The translations under genes were made by a program, and so were the position numbers. A model generated the notes under the pieces. That model had not been told where the DNA came from. It ran no database searches and saw only the letters and a list, made by a program, of their open reading frames with translations. Below, in pieces: positions 1-4,258 of a stretch of 7,398 nucleotides of DNA; position 1 is the stretch's first letter, and each line of letters starts with the position of its first letter. Location: NCBI GenBank assembly GCA_013042765.1, contig JABDPP010000368.1:1-7398 (forward strand), read 5' to 3'. The stretch is from Litoreibacter sp. (GTDB lineage Bacteria; Pseudomonadota; Alphaproteobacteria; Rhodobacterales; Rhodobacteraceae).

Positions 1-196
1 GTTCTACTTCCGGACGACGGACGTGACCGGCACGGTTGAGCTTCCGAGCGGCACCGAAATGGTGATGCCCGGCGACAACCTGAAGTTCAACGTTGAGCTG
101 ATCGCGCCGATCGCGATGGAGCAGGGCCTGCGCTTCGCGATCCGTGAAGGCGGCCGCACCGTCGGTGCAGGCGTCGTCTCCAAAATCACTGAGTAA
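1..196 (+). CDS. tuf: Elongation factor Tu, C-terminal fragment (5' end outside window)
   Basis: This is the last 64 codons of EF-Tu, the GTPase that carries aminoacyl-tRNA to the ribosomal A site. It reads in frame from position 2 to a TAA at 194-196, and the rest of the gene lies upstream of the window. The visible peptide starts [17 protein letters not shown], continues through [15 protein letters not shown], and ends [21 protein letters not shown]. This is the typical end of beta-barrel domain 3 of bacterial EF-Tu, which contacts the tRNA acceptor/T-stem and domain 1. No frameshift or early stop is seen. A strong terminator follows 65 bp downstream, so tuf probably does not depend on the secE unit for expression. 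Many proteobacteria carry two tuf copies; the copy beside tRNA-Trp and secE corresponds by position to tufB of E. coli. Identification is certain; copy number cannot be judged here. Confidence 0.98.
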   Translation, partial: FYFRTTDVTGTVELPSGTEMVMPGDNLKFNVELIAPIAMEQGLRFAIREGGRTVGAGVVSKITE

Positions 197-261
197 CTGC
201 TCGGCTGTCTGATCGACAGATGCCGGACAAGACATAAGAATCGGCCCTTGAGGCCAACGAG

Positions 262-285
262 AGAGGCGCCATTGGCGCCTCTTTT
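262..285 (+). terminator. Intrinsic terminator after tuf
   Basis: A perfect 9-bp GC-rich stem, AGAGGCGCC (262-270) with GGCGCCTCT (274-282), encloses a 3-nt loop ATT and runs directly into TTTT (282-285). It lies 65 bp after the tuf stop and 172 bp before tRNA-Trp. This is a classic Rho-independent terminator and should separate tuf from the tRNA-Trp/secE unit. A small GGCC/GGCC hairpin (243-246 with 252-255) lies just upstream and is probably incidental. Confidence 0.88.
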
Positions 286-414
286 GCCTTCTGACATACC
301 GGAACCACGCGATGGGAAAGCGCTTGACCGGGCAAGCCCGGCAGTTCTTATGACGCGGCCGGATGACCTACCCGCCACAGCCCGGCTTTTCTGGCGCGCG
401 GGGCAGATCACCGC

Positions 415-443
415 TTGCAAACCGTCCGCGGCTTACGTAATCA
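415..443 (+). promoter_or_regulatory. Candidate promoter for tRNA-Trp/secE (weak match)
   Basis: TTGCAA (415-420, 4/6 to the -35 consensus) is followed after 17 bp by TAATCA (438-443, only 2/6 to the -10). A start near 450 would give the short 5' leader usual for a tRNA gene beginning at 458. A promoter is expected somewhere in 286-457 because tuf ends in a terminator. The hexamers are poor, though alphaproteobacterial -10 elements are often degenerate. The competing candidate TTGACC (324-329) has no acceptable -10 partner. Placement is inference. Confidence 0.28.
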
Positions 444-457
444 GCCTTTTCAAGTGC

Positions 458-533
458 AGGGGCTTAGCTCAGTTGGTAGAGCATCGGTCTCCAAAACCGA
501 GGGTCGTGGGTTCGAGTCCCTCAGCCCCTGCCA
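458..533 (+). tRNA. trnW: tRNA-Trp, anticodon CCA
   Basis: This is a complete 76-nt cloverleaf. The acceptor stem AGGGGCT (458-464) pairs with AGCCCCT (523-529) without mismatch. The D stem is GCTC/GAGC (467-470, 479-482) with loop AGTTGGTA. The anticodon stem TCGGT/ACCGA (484-488, 496-500) holds loop CTCCAAA, whose anticodon CCA at 491-493 reads UGG. The variable region is GGGTC (501-505) and the T loop is TTCGAGT (511-517). The discriminator is G530, the main identity base for tryptophanyl-tRNA synthetase together with the CCA anticodon, and the 3' CCA (531-533) is encoded. The T stem GTGGG/CCCTC has one apparent U-U mismatch at positions 50/64. The gene sits 97 bp before secE and is probably cotranscribed with it, then released by RNase P and 3' processing. 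Placement between tuf and secE is a familiar proteobacterial arrangement. Confidence 0.97.
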
Positions 534-630
534 CTTTTCCAAAACGTTAATTGACTTTTCCGCGCGCCATCTTGCATTTCCCGTTTCGGCACCGTATTTG
601 CGGAACGTTCACTTCAACGAAGGTCTAACC

Positions 631-825
631 ATGGCGATCACCAATCCAGCTCAGTTTATCCAGCAGGTTCGCGCCGAAGTCTCCAAGGTCGTTTGGCCGA
701 CGCGCCGCGAGGTGGTTCTGACGACGGTCATGGTATTTATCATGGCCTCTCTGACCGCGCTGTTTTTCTCGATGGTTGATTTGGGTATACGCACCGCGTT
801 GAGCGGTATTTTCGGGCTTTTCTGA
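631..825 (+). CDS. secE: Preprotein translocase subunit SecE
   Basis: This 64-residue protein is the essential small SecE subunit, which clamps SecY in the SecYEG channel of the inner membrane. An amphipathic N-terminal helix carries the family motif AEVSKVVWPTRREV (about residues 15-28); the WPTR core is the best conserved part of SecE. One transmembrane segment follows (about residues 29-53, TTVMVFIMASLTALFFSMVD). E. coli SecE has three spans, but only this last one is essential, and the short single-span form is normal in alphaproteobacteria. The ATG at 631 is preceded by GAAGG (619-623), 7 bp away. The same frame stays open upstream through the tRNA gene, which is not coding. The next gene, nusG, starts 198 bp downstream, whereas in E. 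coli the two genes are nearly adjacent. Confidence 0.96.
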   Translation: MAITNPAQFIQQVRAEVSKVVWPTRREVVLTTVMVFIMASLTALFFSMVDLGIRTALSGIFGLF

Positions 826-840
826 AAGATTAAAATTTGG

Positions 841-936
841 GGGTTTCCGCCGTAGAACCCTTGAATCTTCGAGGTTTGCCGAGTATGGCACCTCTGAATA
901 ACGGCAAGTGGCGCGTATCGATTCGGGATGCGCGCT
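841..936 (+). other. Series of three predicted RNA hairpins in the secE-nusG gap
   Basis: Three consecutive stem-loops fill most of this 198-bp gap. First, GGGTT (841-845) pairs with AACCC (856-860), possibly inside a wider stem AAGATT (826-831)/AATCTT (864-869). Second, GAGG..TGCC (871-874, 877-880) pairs with GGCA..CCTC (887-894) with a two-T bulge and loop GAGTAT. Third, GCGCGTATC (911-919) pairs with GATGCGCGC (927-935), 9 bp with one G-U, a 7-nt loop, and TGTTTTCGTTT just after it. The third resembles a weak intrinsic terminator or attenuator. A further 5-bp hairpin CCGGT/ACCGG (989-1002, loop TTGG) lies just before the nusG ribosome-binding site. Pairings are seen directly; function is unknown. 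Confidence 0.5.
861..889 (+). promoter_or_regulatory. Candidate secondary promoter upstream of nusG
   Basis: TTGAAT (861-866, 4/6 to the -35) and TATGGC (884-889, with the key TAT) are separated by exactly 17 bp, giving a predicted start near 896 and a leader of about 130 nt. It would let nusG and downstream genes be transcribed apart from tRNA-Trp/secE. It overlaps the hairpin at 871-894, so either may be chance. Inference only. Confidence 0.25.
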
Positions 937-1023
937 GTTTTCGTTTCGGTGGGTGCTGTTACTAACCCATTGAGCACAGGCGTAAATACCGGTTTGGACC
1001 GGACAGGCAGAGGTCAGATCAAG

Positions 1024-1557
1024 ATGGCGAAACGGTGGTATTCGGTCAGTGTGCTCTCGAATTTCGAGAAGCGAATTGCCGAGCAGATCCGTCAGGCTGT
1101 CGAAGAGAACAGCCTGCAGAACGAGATCGACGAAGTTCTGGTGCCGACCGAAGAAGTGATCGAAATTCGCCGCAACAAGAAAGTTACGGCCGAACGTCGT
1201 TTTATGCCCGGCTACGTTCTGGTGCACATGGAAATGTCCGACCGTGGTTACCACCTGATCAACTCGATTAATCGCGTCACCGGTTTCCTGGGCCCGCAGG
1301 GCAAGCCGATGCCGATGCGTGACGCCGAGGTGAACGCGATTCTGAACCGCGTTGAGGAGGGTGCAGAAGCGCCGCGCTCGACCATCGTGTTCGATATTGG
1401 CGAGAATGTCAGCGTGACCGACGGCCCGTTCGAGGGCTTCTCGGGCATGGTGGAAGAAGTAGACGACGAGCACCAGCGCCTGAAGGTGACGGTCTCGATC
1501 TTTGGCCGGGCGACCCCGGTCGAGCTGGAATTCACGCAGGTCACGAAACACGTGTGA
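1024..1557 (+). CDS. nusG: Transcription elongation/antitermination factor NusG
   Basis: This 177-residue NusG binds the RNA polymerase clamp and contacts Rho or ribosomal protein S10, linking elongation to termination or translation. The N-terminal NGN domain (about residues 3-95) starts KRWYSVSVLSNFEKRI and contains ERRFMPGYVLVHMEM and the loop FLGPQGKP. The C-terminal KOW domain (about residues 122-177) has VSVTDGPFEGFSGMVEEVD and the hallmark SIFGRATPVELEF. Length fits the family (E. coli 181). The ATG at 1024 was chosen because MAKRWYSVSV is the conserved N-terminus and GAGG lies at 1010-1013. The frame stays open back to an ATG at 928, but the added 32 residues look like no NusG N-terminus and overlap a predicted hairpin. 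The gene is followed by rplK after 105 bp. Confidence 0.97.
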   Translation: MAKRWYSVSVLSNFEKRIAEQIRQAVEENSLQNEIDEVLVPTEEVIEIRRNKKVTAERRFMPGYVLVHMEMSDRGYHLINSINRVTGFLGPQGKPMPMRDAEVNAILNRVEEGAEAPRSTIVFDIGENVSVTDGPFEGFSGMVEEVDDEHQRLKVTVSIFGRATPVELEFTQVTKHV

Positions 1558-1582
1558 TCTGCTGATCATGTGGGAGGCGAGG

Positions 1583-1640
1583 CGGTCGCGACCGTCGGAC
1601 CGGACCACGCAACCAAAGCCTCGCGGACGCGTTCGCGAGG
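1583..1640 (+). promoter_or_regulatory. Structured rplK 5' leader, possible ribosomal-protein feedback site
   Basis: The nusG-rplK gap holds a 12-nt perfect palindrome, CGGTCGCGACCG (1583-1594). It also holds a hairpin of CCTCGCG (1619-1625) with CGCGAGG (1634-1640), extendable by two pairs, which ends 9 nt before the AAGGAG Shine-Dalgarno (1650-1655). CCTCGC can alternatively pair with GCGAGG at 1577-1582, and the two pairings exclude each other. In E. coli, L1 represses its operon by binding the mRNA just before rplK, so this is where such a site would be expected. I cannot match it to a known L1 site. Assignment is by position only. Confidence 0.35.
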
Positions 1641-1662
1641 GAGTTGAAAAAGGAGAGGCCTC

Positions 1663-2088
1663 ATGGCCAAGAAAATTGCCGGCACGATGAAGCTGCAGGT
1701 TCCTGCAGGTCAAGCCAACCCGTCGCCGCCCGTGGGTCCTGCCCTCGGTCAGCGCGGGATCAACATCATGGAGTTCTGCAAGTCTTTCAATGCAAAGACC
1801 CAGGACATGGAGCCCGGTGCGCCGTGCCCGACCATCATCACCTACTACCAGGACAAATCCTTCTCGATGGACATCAAGACGCCGCCTGCGTCTTACTTCC
1901 TGAAGAAGGCAGCCAAGCTGAAGTCCGGTGCCAAGACGCCGTCCCGCGAAGTTGTGGGCACTGTTACGGCAGCTCAGGTGAAAGAGATCGCCGAAGCGAA
2001 GATGAAAGACCTCAATGCAAATGACATTGAGGGCGCAATGCAAATCATCCTTGGGTCTGCCCGGTCCATGGGCATCGAGGTGAAGTAA
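1663..2088 (+). CDS. rplK: 50S ribosomal protein L11
   Basis: L11 (141 residues, same length as in E. coli) binds 23S rRNA at the GTPase-associated centre at the base of the L7/L12 stalk. It is the target region of thiostrepton and is needed for RelA activation by uncharged tRNA. The N-terminal domain shows [21 protein letters not shown], whose prolines P22/P23/P26 form the thiostrepton-contacting helix, then [14 protein letters not shown]. The C-terminal rRNA-binding domain (about residues 75-141) carries [38 protein letters not shown]. The ATG at 1663 has a strong AAGGAG (1650-1655) 7 bp upstream. The stop at 2086-2088 is one base from the rplA start, so translation of the two is probably coupled. 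No unusual residues were noticed. Confidence 0.98.
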   Translation: MAKKIAGTMKLQVPAGQANPSPPVGPALGQRGINIMEFCKSFNAKTQDMEPGAPCPTIITYYQDKSFSMDIKTPPASYFLKKAAKLKSGAKTPSREVVGTVTAAQVKEIAEAKMKDLNANDIEGAMQIILGSARSMGIEVK

Positions 2089-2089
2089 G

Positions 2090-2791
2090 ATGGCAAAGCA
2101 CGGAAAACGTACACGCGCTGCGCGCGAGAATTTCGCCGGCAAGACCGATGTAACCGTCGAAGAGGCCGTGAGCCTCGTGAAAAACAATGCCAAGGCAAAA
2201 TTCGACGAGACTGTCGAGATTGCCATGAACCTCGGCGTTGACCCGCGCCACGCAGACCAGATGGTCCGCGGTGTGGTCAGCCTGCCGAACGGCACTGGCA
2301 AGTCGGTTCGGGTTGCGGTTTTTGCCCGTGACGCGAAAGCCGAGGAAGCCAAGGCTGCTGGCGCTGATATCGTCGGTGCAGAGGACCTGATGGAAATCGT
2401 GCAGAGCGGCAAGATCGAGTTCGATCGCTGCATTGCGACCCCGGACATGATGCCGATCGTCGGTCGTCTGGGAAAAGTTCTTGGCCCACGCAACCTGATG
2501 CCGAACCCCAAGGTCGGTACGGTGACAATGGATGTGGAAGCCGCTGTCAAAGCCGCCAAAGGCGGTGAAGTGCAGTTCAAGGTCGAGAAGGCGGGTGTTG
2601 TGCACGCGGGTATCGGCAAAGCGTCCTTCGGCGAAGACAAGCTGGTTGAGAACGTTCGCGCGTTCATCTCGGCTGTTTCCAAGGCTAGGCCGTCCGGCGC
2701 CAAAGGCAGCTACATGAAGAAAATCGTCGTCAGCTCTACAATGGGCCCCGGCGTTTCGATTGCCGTGGAGAACGCCACCGGCAACACATGA
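2090..2791 (+). CDS. rplA: 50S ribosomal protein L1
   Basis: L1 (233 residues; E. coli 234) forms the mobile L1 stalk that helps release deacylated tRNA from the E site, and in many bacteria represses its own rplKA mRNA. The N-terminus [15 protein letters not shown] and the body ([20 protein letters not shown]) match domain I. The L1 signature is clear at about residues 123-144: [18 protein letters not shown] followed by VGTVT. The end [15 protein letters not shown] is a normal C-terminus. The ATG at 2090 lies one base after the rplK stop. Its Shine-Dalgarno GAGGTGA (2077-2083) is inside the rplK coding end, a sign of translational coupling that keeps L11 and L1 equimolar. A 251-bp structured leader to rplJ follows. 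Confidence 0.98.
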   Translation: MAKHGKRTRAARENFAGKTDVTVEEAVSLVKNNAKAKFDETVEIAMNLGVDPRHADQMVRGVVSLPNGTGKSVRVAVFARDAKAEEAKAAGADIVGAEDLMEIVQSGKIEFDRCIATPDMMPIVGRLGKVLGPRNLMPNPKVGTVTMDVEAAVKAAKGGEVQFKVEKAGVVHAGIGKASFGEDKLVENVRAFISAVSKARPSGAKGSYMKKIVVSSTMGPGVSIAVENATGNT

Positions 2792-2798
2792 GGAATTG

Positions 2799-2846
2799 GC
2801 TCCGGGCATCTGTCCGGGGCGAATAGCAGGGCGGCAACGCCCTGTT
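2799..2846 (+). terminator. Two tandem GC-rich hairpins after rplA, possible partial terminator or processing site
   Basis: GCTCCGG (2799-2805) pairs with CCGGGGC (2814-2820). Directly after it, AGCAGGGCG (2825-2833) pairs with CGCCCTGTT (2838-2846), a 9-bp stem with one G-U and a GCAA (GNRA) tetraloop. The second is followed by CTGTCC rather than a T-tract, so strong intrinsic termination is unlikely. They start only 7 nt after the rplA stop and precede the L10 leader structure. They could stabilise the rplKA 3' end, mark a cleavage site, or be part of the rplJ leader fold. Confidence 0.4.
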
Positions 2847-2849
2847 CTG

Positions 2850-2914
2850 TCCGAGACGGAGGGTTTGGTCACCCAGCATTGGATCTGGCCAAATAATTCC
2901 TTCCTGAGATGGGA
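2850..2914 (+). promoter_or_regulatory. L10 leader: autoregulatory mRNA structure upstream of rplJ
   Basis: The core is one long arm. GGAGGG (2858-2863) pairs with CCTTCC (2899-2904). Above it, after a 5-nt bulge TAATT (2894-2898), TTTGGTCA (2864-2871) pairs with TGGCCAAA (2886-2893). The tip is CCA/TGG (2873-2875, 2880-2882) with loop GCAT. The lower stem is flanked by purine-rich strands GAGAC (2853-2857) and TGAGAT (2905-2910), the place where a kink-turn-like internal loop would sit. Bacterial rplJ mRNAs carry an L10 leader (Rfam L10_leader) bound by L10(L12) complexes, which then block rplJL translation. Position, arm length and bulge fit that family. The kink-turn assignment and exact outer stem are my inference; a covariance-model search would settle it. 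Confidence 0.68.
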
Positions 2915-2929
2915 AACGAGACTGACTAT

Positions 2930-3025
2930 CCGGGGATTTCCTCGGGCGATCTTGGCCTCGGTACCCTGAATTGGACCCGAACGCCGTGTGAAAGCACGGC
3001 AAAACTGAGCCGGGGAGCAATCCCC
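2930..3025 (+). promoter_or_regulatory. Downstream half of the rplJ leader: three hairpins next to the start site
   Basis: Three stem-loops lie between the L10-leader arm and the rplJ start: CCGGGG/CCTCGG (2930-2935, 2940-2945, loop ATTT), GCCGTGT/GCACGGC (2983-2989, 2994-3000, GAAA tetraloop), and GGGGA/TCCCC (3012-3016, 3021-3025, GCAA loop). The last ends 7 nt before the GGAG Shine-Dalgarno (3032-3035). The 7-mer CCGGGGA occurs at both 2930-2936 and 3010-3016, so TCCCC at 3021-3025 has two possible partners. Such competition could carry the L10-bound signal to the ribosome-binding site; this is inference. Confidence 0.42.
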
Positions 3026-3042
3026 AAAATTGGAGTGAAACT

Positions 3043-3561
3043 GTGGATAGAGCACAAAAAGAGAAATTGGTCGAAGAGCTCGGCCAGGTCTTTGAAAGCT
3101 CTGGCGTTGTGGTTGTAAGCCGCTACGAAGGTCTCACGGTTGCTGAGATGCAGGACCTGCGCGCACGCATGCGTGAAGCGGGCGGATCCGTGCGTGTCGC
3201 CAAGAACAGGCTCGCCAAAATCGCCCTTGAAGGAAAGCCTTGCGCAAGCATCGCCGAATACCTGACAGGGATGACCGTTCTCGCCTACTCGGAAGACCCC
3301 GTGGCAGCTGCCAAGGTGGTTAACGACTACGCCAAGGAAAACGACAAGCTGTCGATCCTGGGCGGTGCAATGGGCGATAGCGCGTTGGATGTCGCCGGTG
3401 TGAAAGCCGTCGCCGCCATGCCGTCTCGCGAGGAGCTTATCGCTTCCATCGTGGGCTGCATCGGGGCGCCTGCTTCGAACATCGCCGGCGCGATTGGCGC
3501 ACCTGCTTCGAACGTGGCAAGCATTCTCAGCACCATCGAGGAGCGCGCAGAAGCTGCGTAA
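3043..3561 (+). CDS. rplJ: 50S ribosomal protein L10 (stalk base, GTG start)
   Basis: L10 (172 residues; E. coli 165) anchors L7/L12 dimers to the ribosome next to L11 and, with L12, represses its own mRNA. The N-terminal rRNA-binding domain shows [29 protein letters not shown] (split here as residues 4-19 and 20-32), then [12 protein letters not shown] and [13 protein letters not shown]. The C-terminal helix carries a near-tandem repeat, IGAPASNIA (140-148) and IGAPASNVA (151-159), period 11, as expected of L12-binding modules. The start is GTG at 3043, 7 bp after GGAG (3032-3035). No in-frame ATG nearby would give the conserved [14 protein letters not shown]-terminus. rplL follows after 71 bp. 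Identification is secure. Confidence 0.97.
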   Translation: MDRAQKEKLVEELGQVFESSGVVVVSRYEGLTVAEMQDLRARMREAGGSVRVAKNRLAKIALEGKPCASIAEYLTGMTVLAYSEDPVAAAKVVNDYAKENDKLSILGGAMGDSALDVAGVKAVAAMPSREELIASIVGCIGAPASNIAGAIGAPASNVASILSTIEERAEAA

Positions 3562-3572
3562 TCAACGAGAGA

Positions 3573-3602
3573 CCGACGTAGGTGTTGAATGCCTCACGTT
3601 GG
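3573..3602 (+). other. Hairpin in the rplJ-rplL spacer
   Basis: CCGACGTAGG (3573-3582) pairs with CCT-C-ACGTTGG (3592-3602), ten base pairs with one G-U and a single bulged C3595, closing a 9-nt loop. It starts 11 nt after the rplJ stop and ends 30 nt before the rplL start. There is no T-tract, so it is not a terminator. It may help set the several-fold excess of L12 over L10, by protecting a processed rplL mRNA or influencing rplL initiation. Structure is seen; role is inferred. Confidence 0.45.
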
Positions 3603-3632
3603 AACACATCTAGAAAGAACGGAAACAGTATA

Positions 3633-4016
3633 ATGGCTGATCTGAAAAAACTTGCTGAAGAGATCGTTGGTCTGACCCTTCTCGAAGCACAAGAACTGAA
3701 AACCATCCTCAAGGACGAGTATGGCATCGAGCCCGCAGCTGGCGGTGCTGTCATGGTTGCCGGCGCTGCCGGTGGCGATGCTGGCGGTGCAGCAGCTGAG
3801 GAGAAAACCGAGTTTGACGTCGTTCTGGTTGCCGCTGGCGCCCAGAAGATCAACGTCATCAAGGAAGTCCGCGCCATCACTGGCTTGGGCCTGAAAGAAG
3901 CAAAAGAGCTGGTCGAAGCTGGTGGCAAAGCTGTCAAAGAAGGCGTCGACAAAGCAGAAGCAGAAGAGATCAAGGGCAAGCTGGAAGCAGCTGGCGCCGA
4001 AGTCGAACTGAAGTAA
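3633..4016 (+). CDS. rplL: 50S ribosomal protein L7/L12
   Basis: L7/L12 (127 residues; E. coli 121) is the acidic, multi-copy stalk protein that recruits translational GTPases (EF-Tu, EF-G, IF2) and stimulates their GTPase activity. The N-terminal dimerisation domain (about residues 1-33, [20 protein letters not shown]) binds L10. A flexible Ala/Gly-rich hinge (about 34-56, [20 protein letters not shown]) follows. The C-terminal globular domain (about 58-127) carries the factor-binding stretch [19 protein letters not shown]. The ATG at 3633 gives the conserved MADLKKL start; the frame is open back to 3582, but the extra 17 residues are not family-like and overlap the spacer hairpin. The Shine-Dalgarno is weak (GGAA at 3621-3624), surprising for a protein needed in 4-6 copies per ribosome. 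Confidence 0.98.
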   Translation: MADLKKLAEEIVGLTLLEAQELKTILKDEYGIEPAAGGAVMVAGAAGGDAGGAAAEEKTEFDVVLVAAGAQKINVIKEVRAITGLGLKEAKELVEAGGKAVKEGVDKAEAEEIKGKLEAAGAEVELK

Positions 4017-4053
4017 TCCGGTCGGGGCTCCGCGCTCCGCACCCTTTAAAACT

Positions 4054-4085
4054 GCTGGATCCGGAAAATTTCCGGGTCCAGCTTT
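4054..4085 (+). terminator. Strong hairpin with short T-run between rplL and rpoB (attenuator or processing site)
   Basis: GCTGGATCCGGAA (4054-4066) pairs with TTCCGGGTCCAGC (4070-4082): 13 base pairs with a single T-G wobble (4060/4076) and a 3-nt loop AAT, followed by TTT (4083-4085) and then CCGCG. It lies 38 nt after the rplL stop. In E. coli the rplL-rpoB gap holds a partial terminator that lowers rpoBC transcription relative to ribosomal protein genes, plus an RNase III site. The short T-run here suggests similar leaky termination, and the long stem would also suit cleavage. Which applies cannot be told from sequence. Confidence 0.58.
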
Positions 4086-4095
4086 CCGCGTCTCA

Positions 4096-4230
4096 GAGAG
4101 GGCTTTGCCCGAAAAGCTTTCTCTCAGGTGTGGAAAACAGGTTCGGGAGCATGCCCGTGGGACGGTATGCAGGTATGGAACCTGACCCCCTTGATCCAAG
4201 TGGAGTGTGGCCCGGCCCCGGGGTGACACT
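4096..4230 (+). other. Further hairpins in the rpoB 5' leader
   Basis: Three more pairings precede rpoB. GAGAG..GCTTT (4096-4106) pairs with AAAGC..CTCTC (4113-4125) with an asymmetric bulge and loop GCCCGA. CAGGT (4170-4174) pairs with ACCTG (4180-4184). AGTGT..CCC (4204-4213) pairs with GGG..ACACT (4221-4230) with a mismatch inside. A short direct repeat GGTATG occurs at 4164-4169 and 4173-4178. No convincing sigma-70 promoter was found in 4083-4258, so rpoB probably depends on readthrough of the hairpin at 4054-4085. Function of the leader structure is unknown. Confidence 0.38.
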
Positions 4231-4258
4231 GCCCGGGAACTGAAAGGCTTTTACGAGC

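Noticed and set aside
324..352. TTGACC as -35 of a tRNA-Trp promoter
   Set aside because: The bases at -10 spacing (CTTATG) match poorly, and the -35 overlaps the hairpin CCGGG/CCCGG (328-341).
248..550. 100-codon + strand frame between tuf and secE
   Set aside because: It reads through the tuf terminator and the whole tRNA-Trp gene, and its protein is not family-like.
551..578. Possible secE promoter, TTGACT with TGCATT after 16 bp
   Set aside because: The -35 is good (5/6), but the -10 matches only 3/6 at short spacing. Readthrough from tRNA-Trp explains secE expression adequately.
928..1023. N-terminal extension of NusG from an upstream ATG
   Set aside because: The extra 32 residues are not NusG-like, and the ATG at 1024 has its own ribosome-binding site and the conserved MAKRWY start.
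625..2703. 692-codon open frame on the - strand across secE, nusG, rplK and rplA
   Set aside because: It lies opposite four well-recognised genes, its protein is rich in His, Arg and Leu with no family resemblance, and GC-rich coding sequence commonly leaves an open antisense frame.
2045..3055. 336-codon - strand frame over rplA and the rplJ leader
   Set aside because: It overlaps L1 and the structured leader, and no protein family was recognised.
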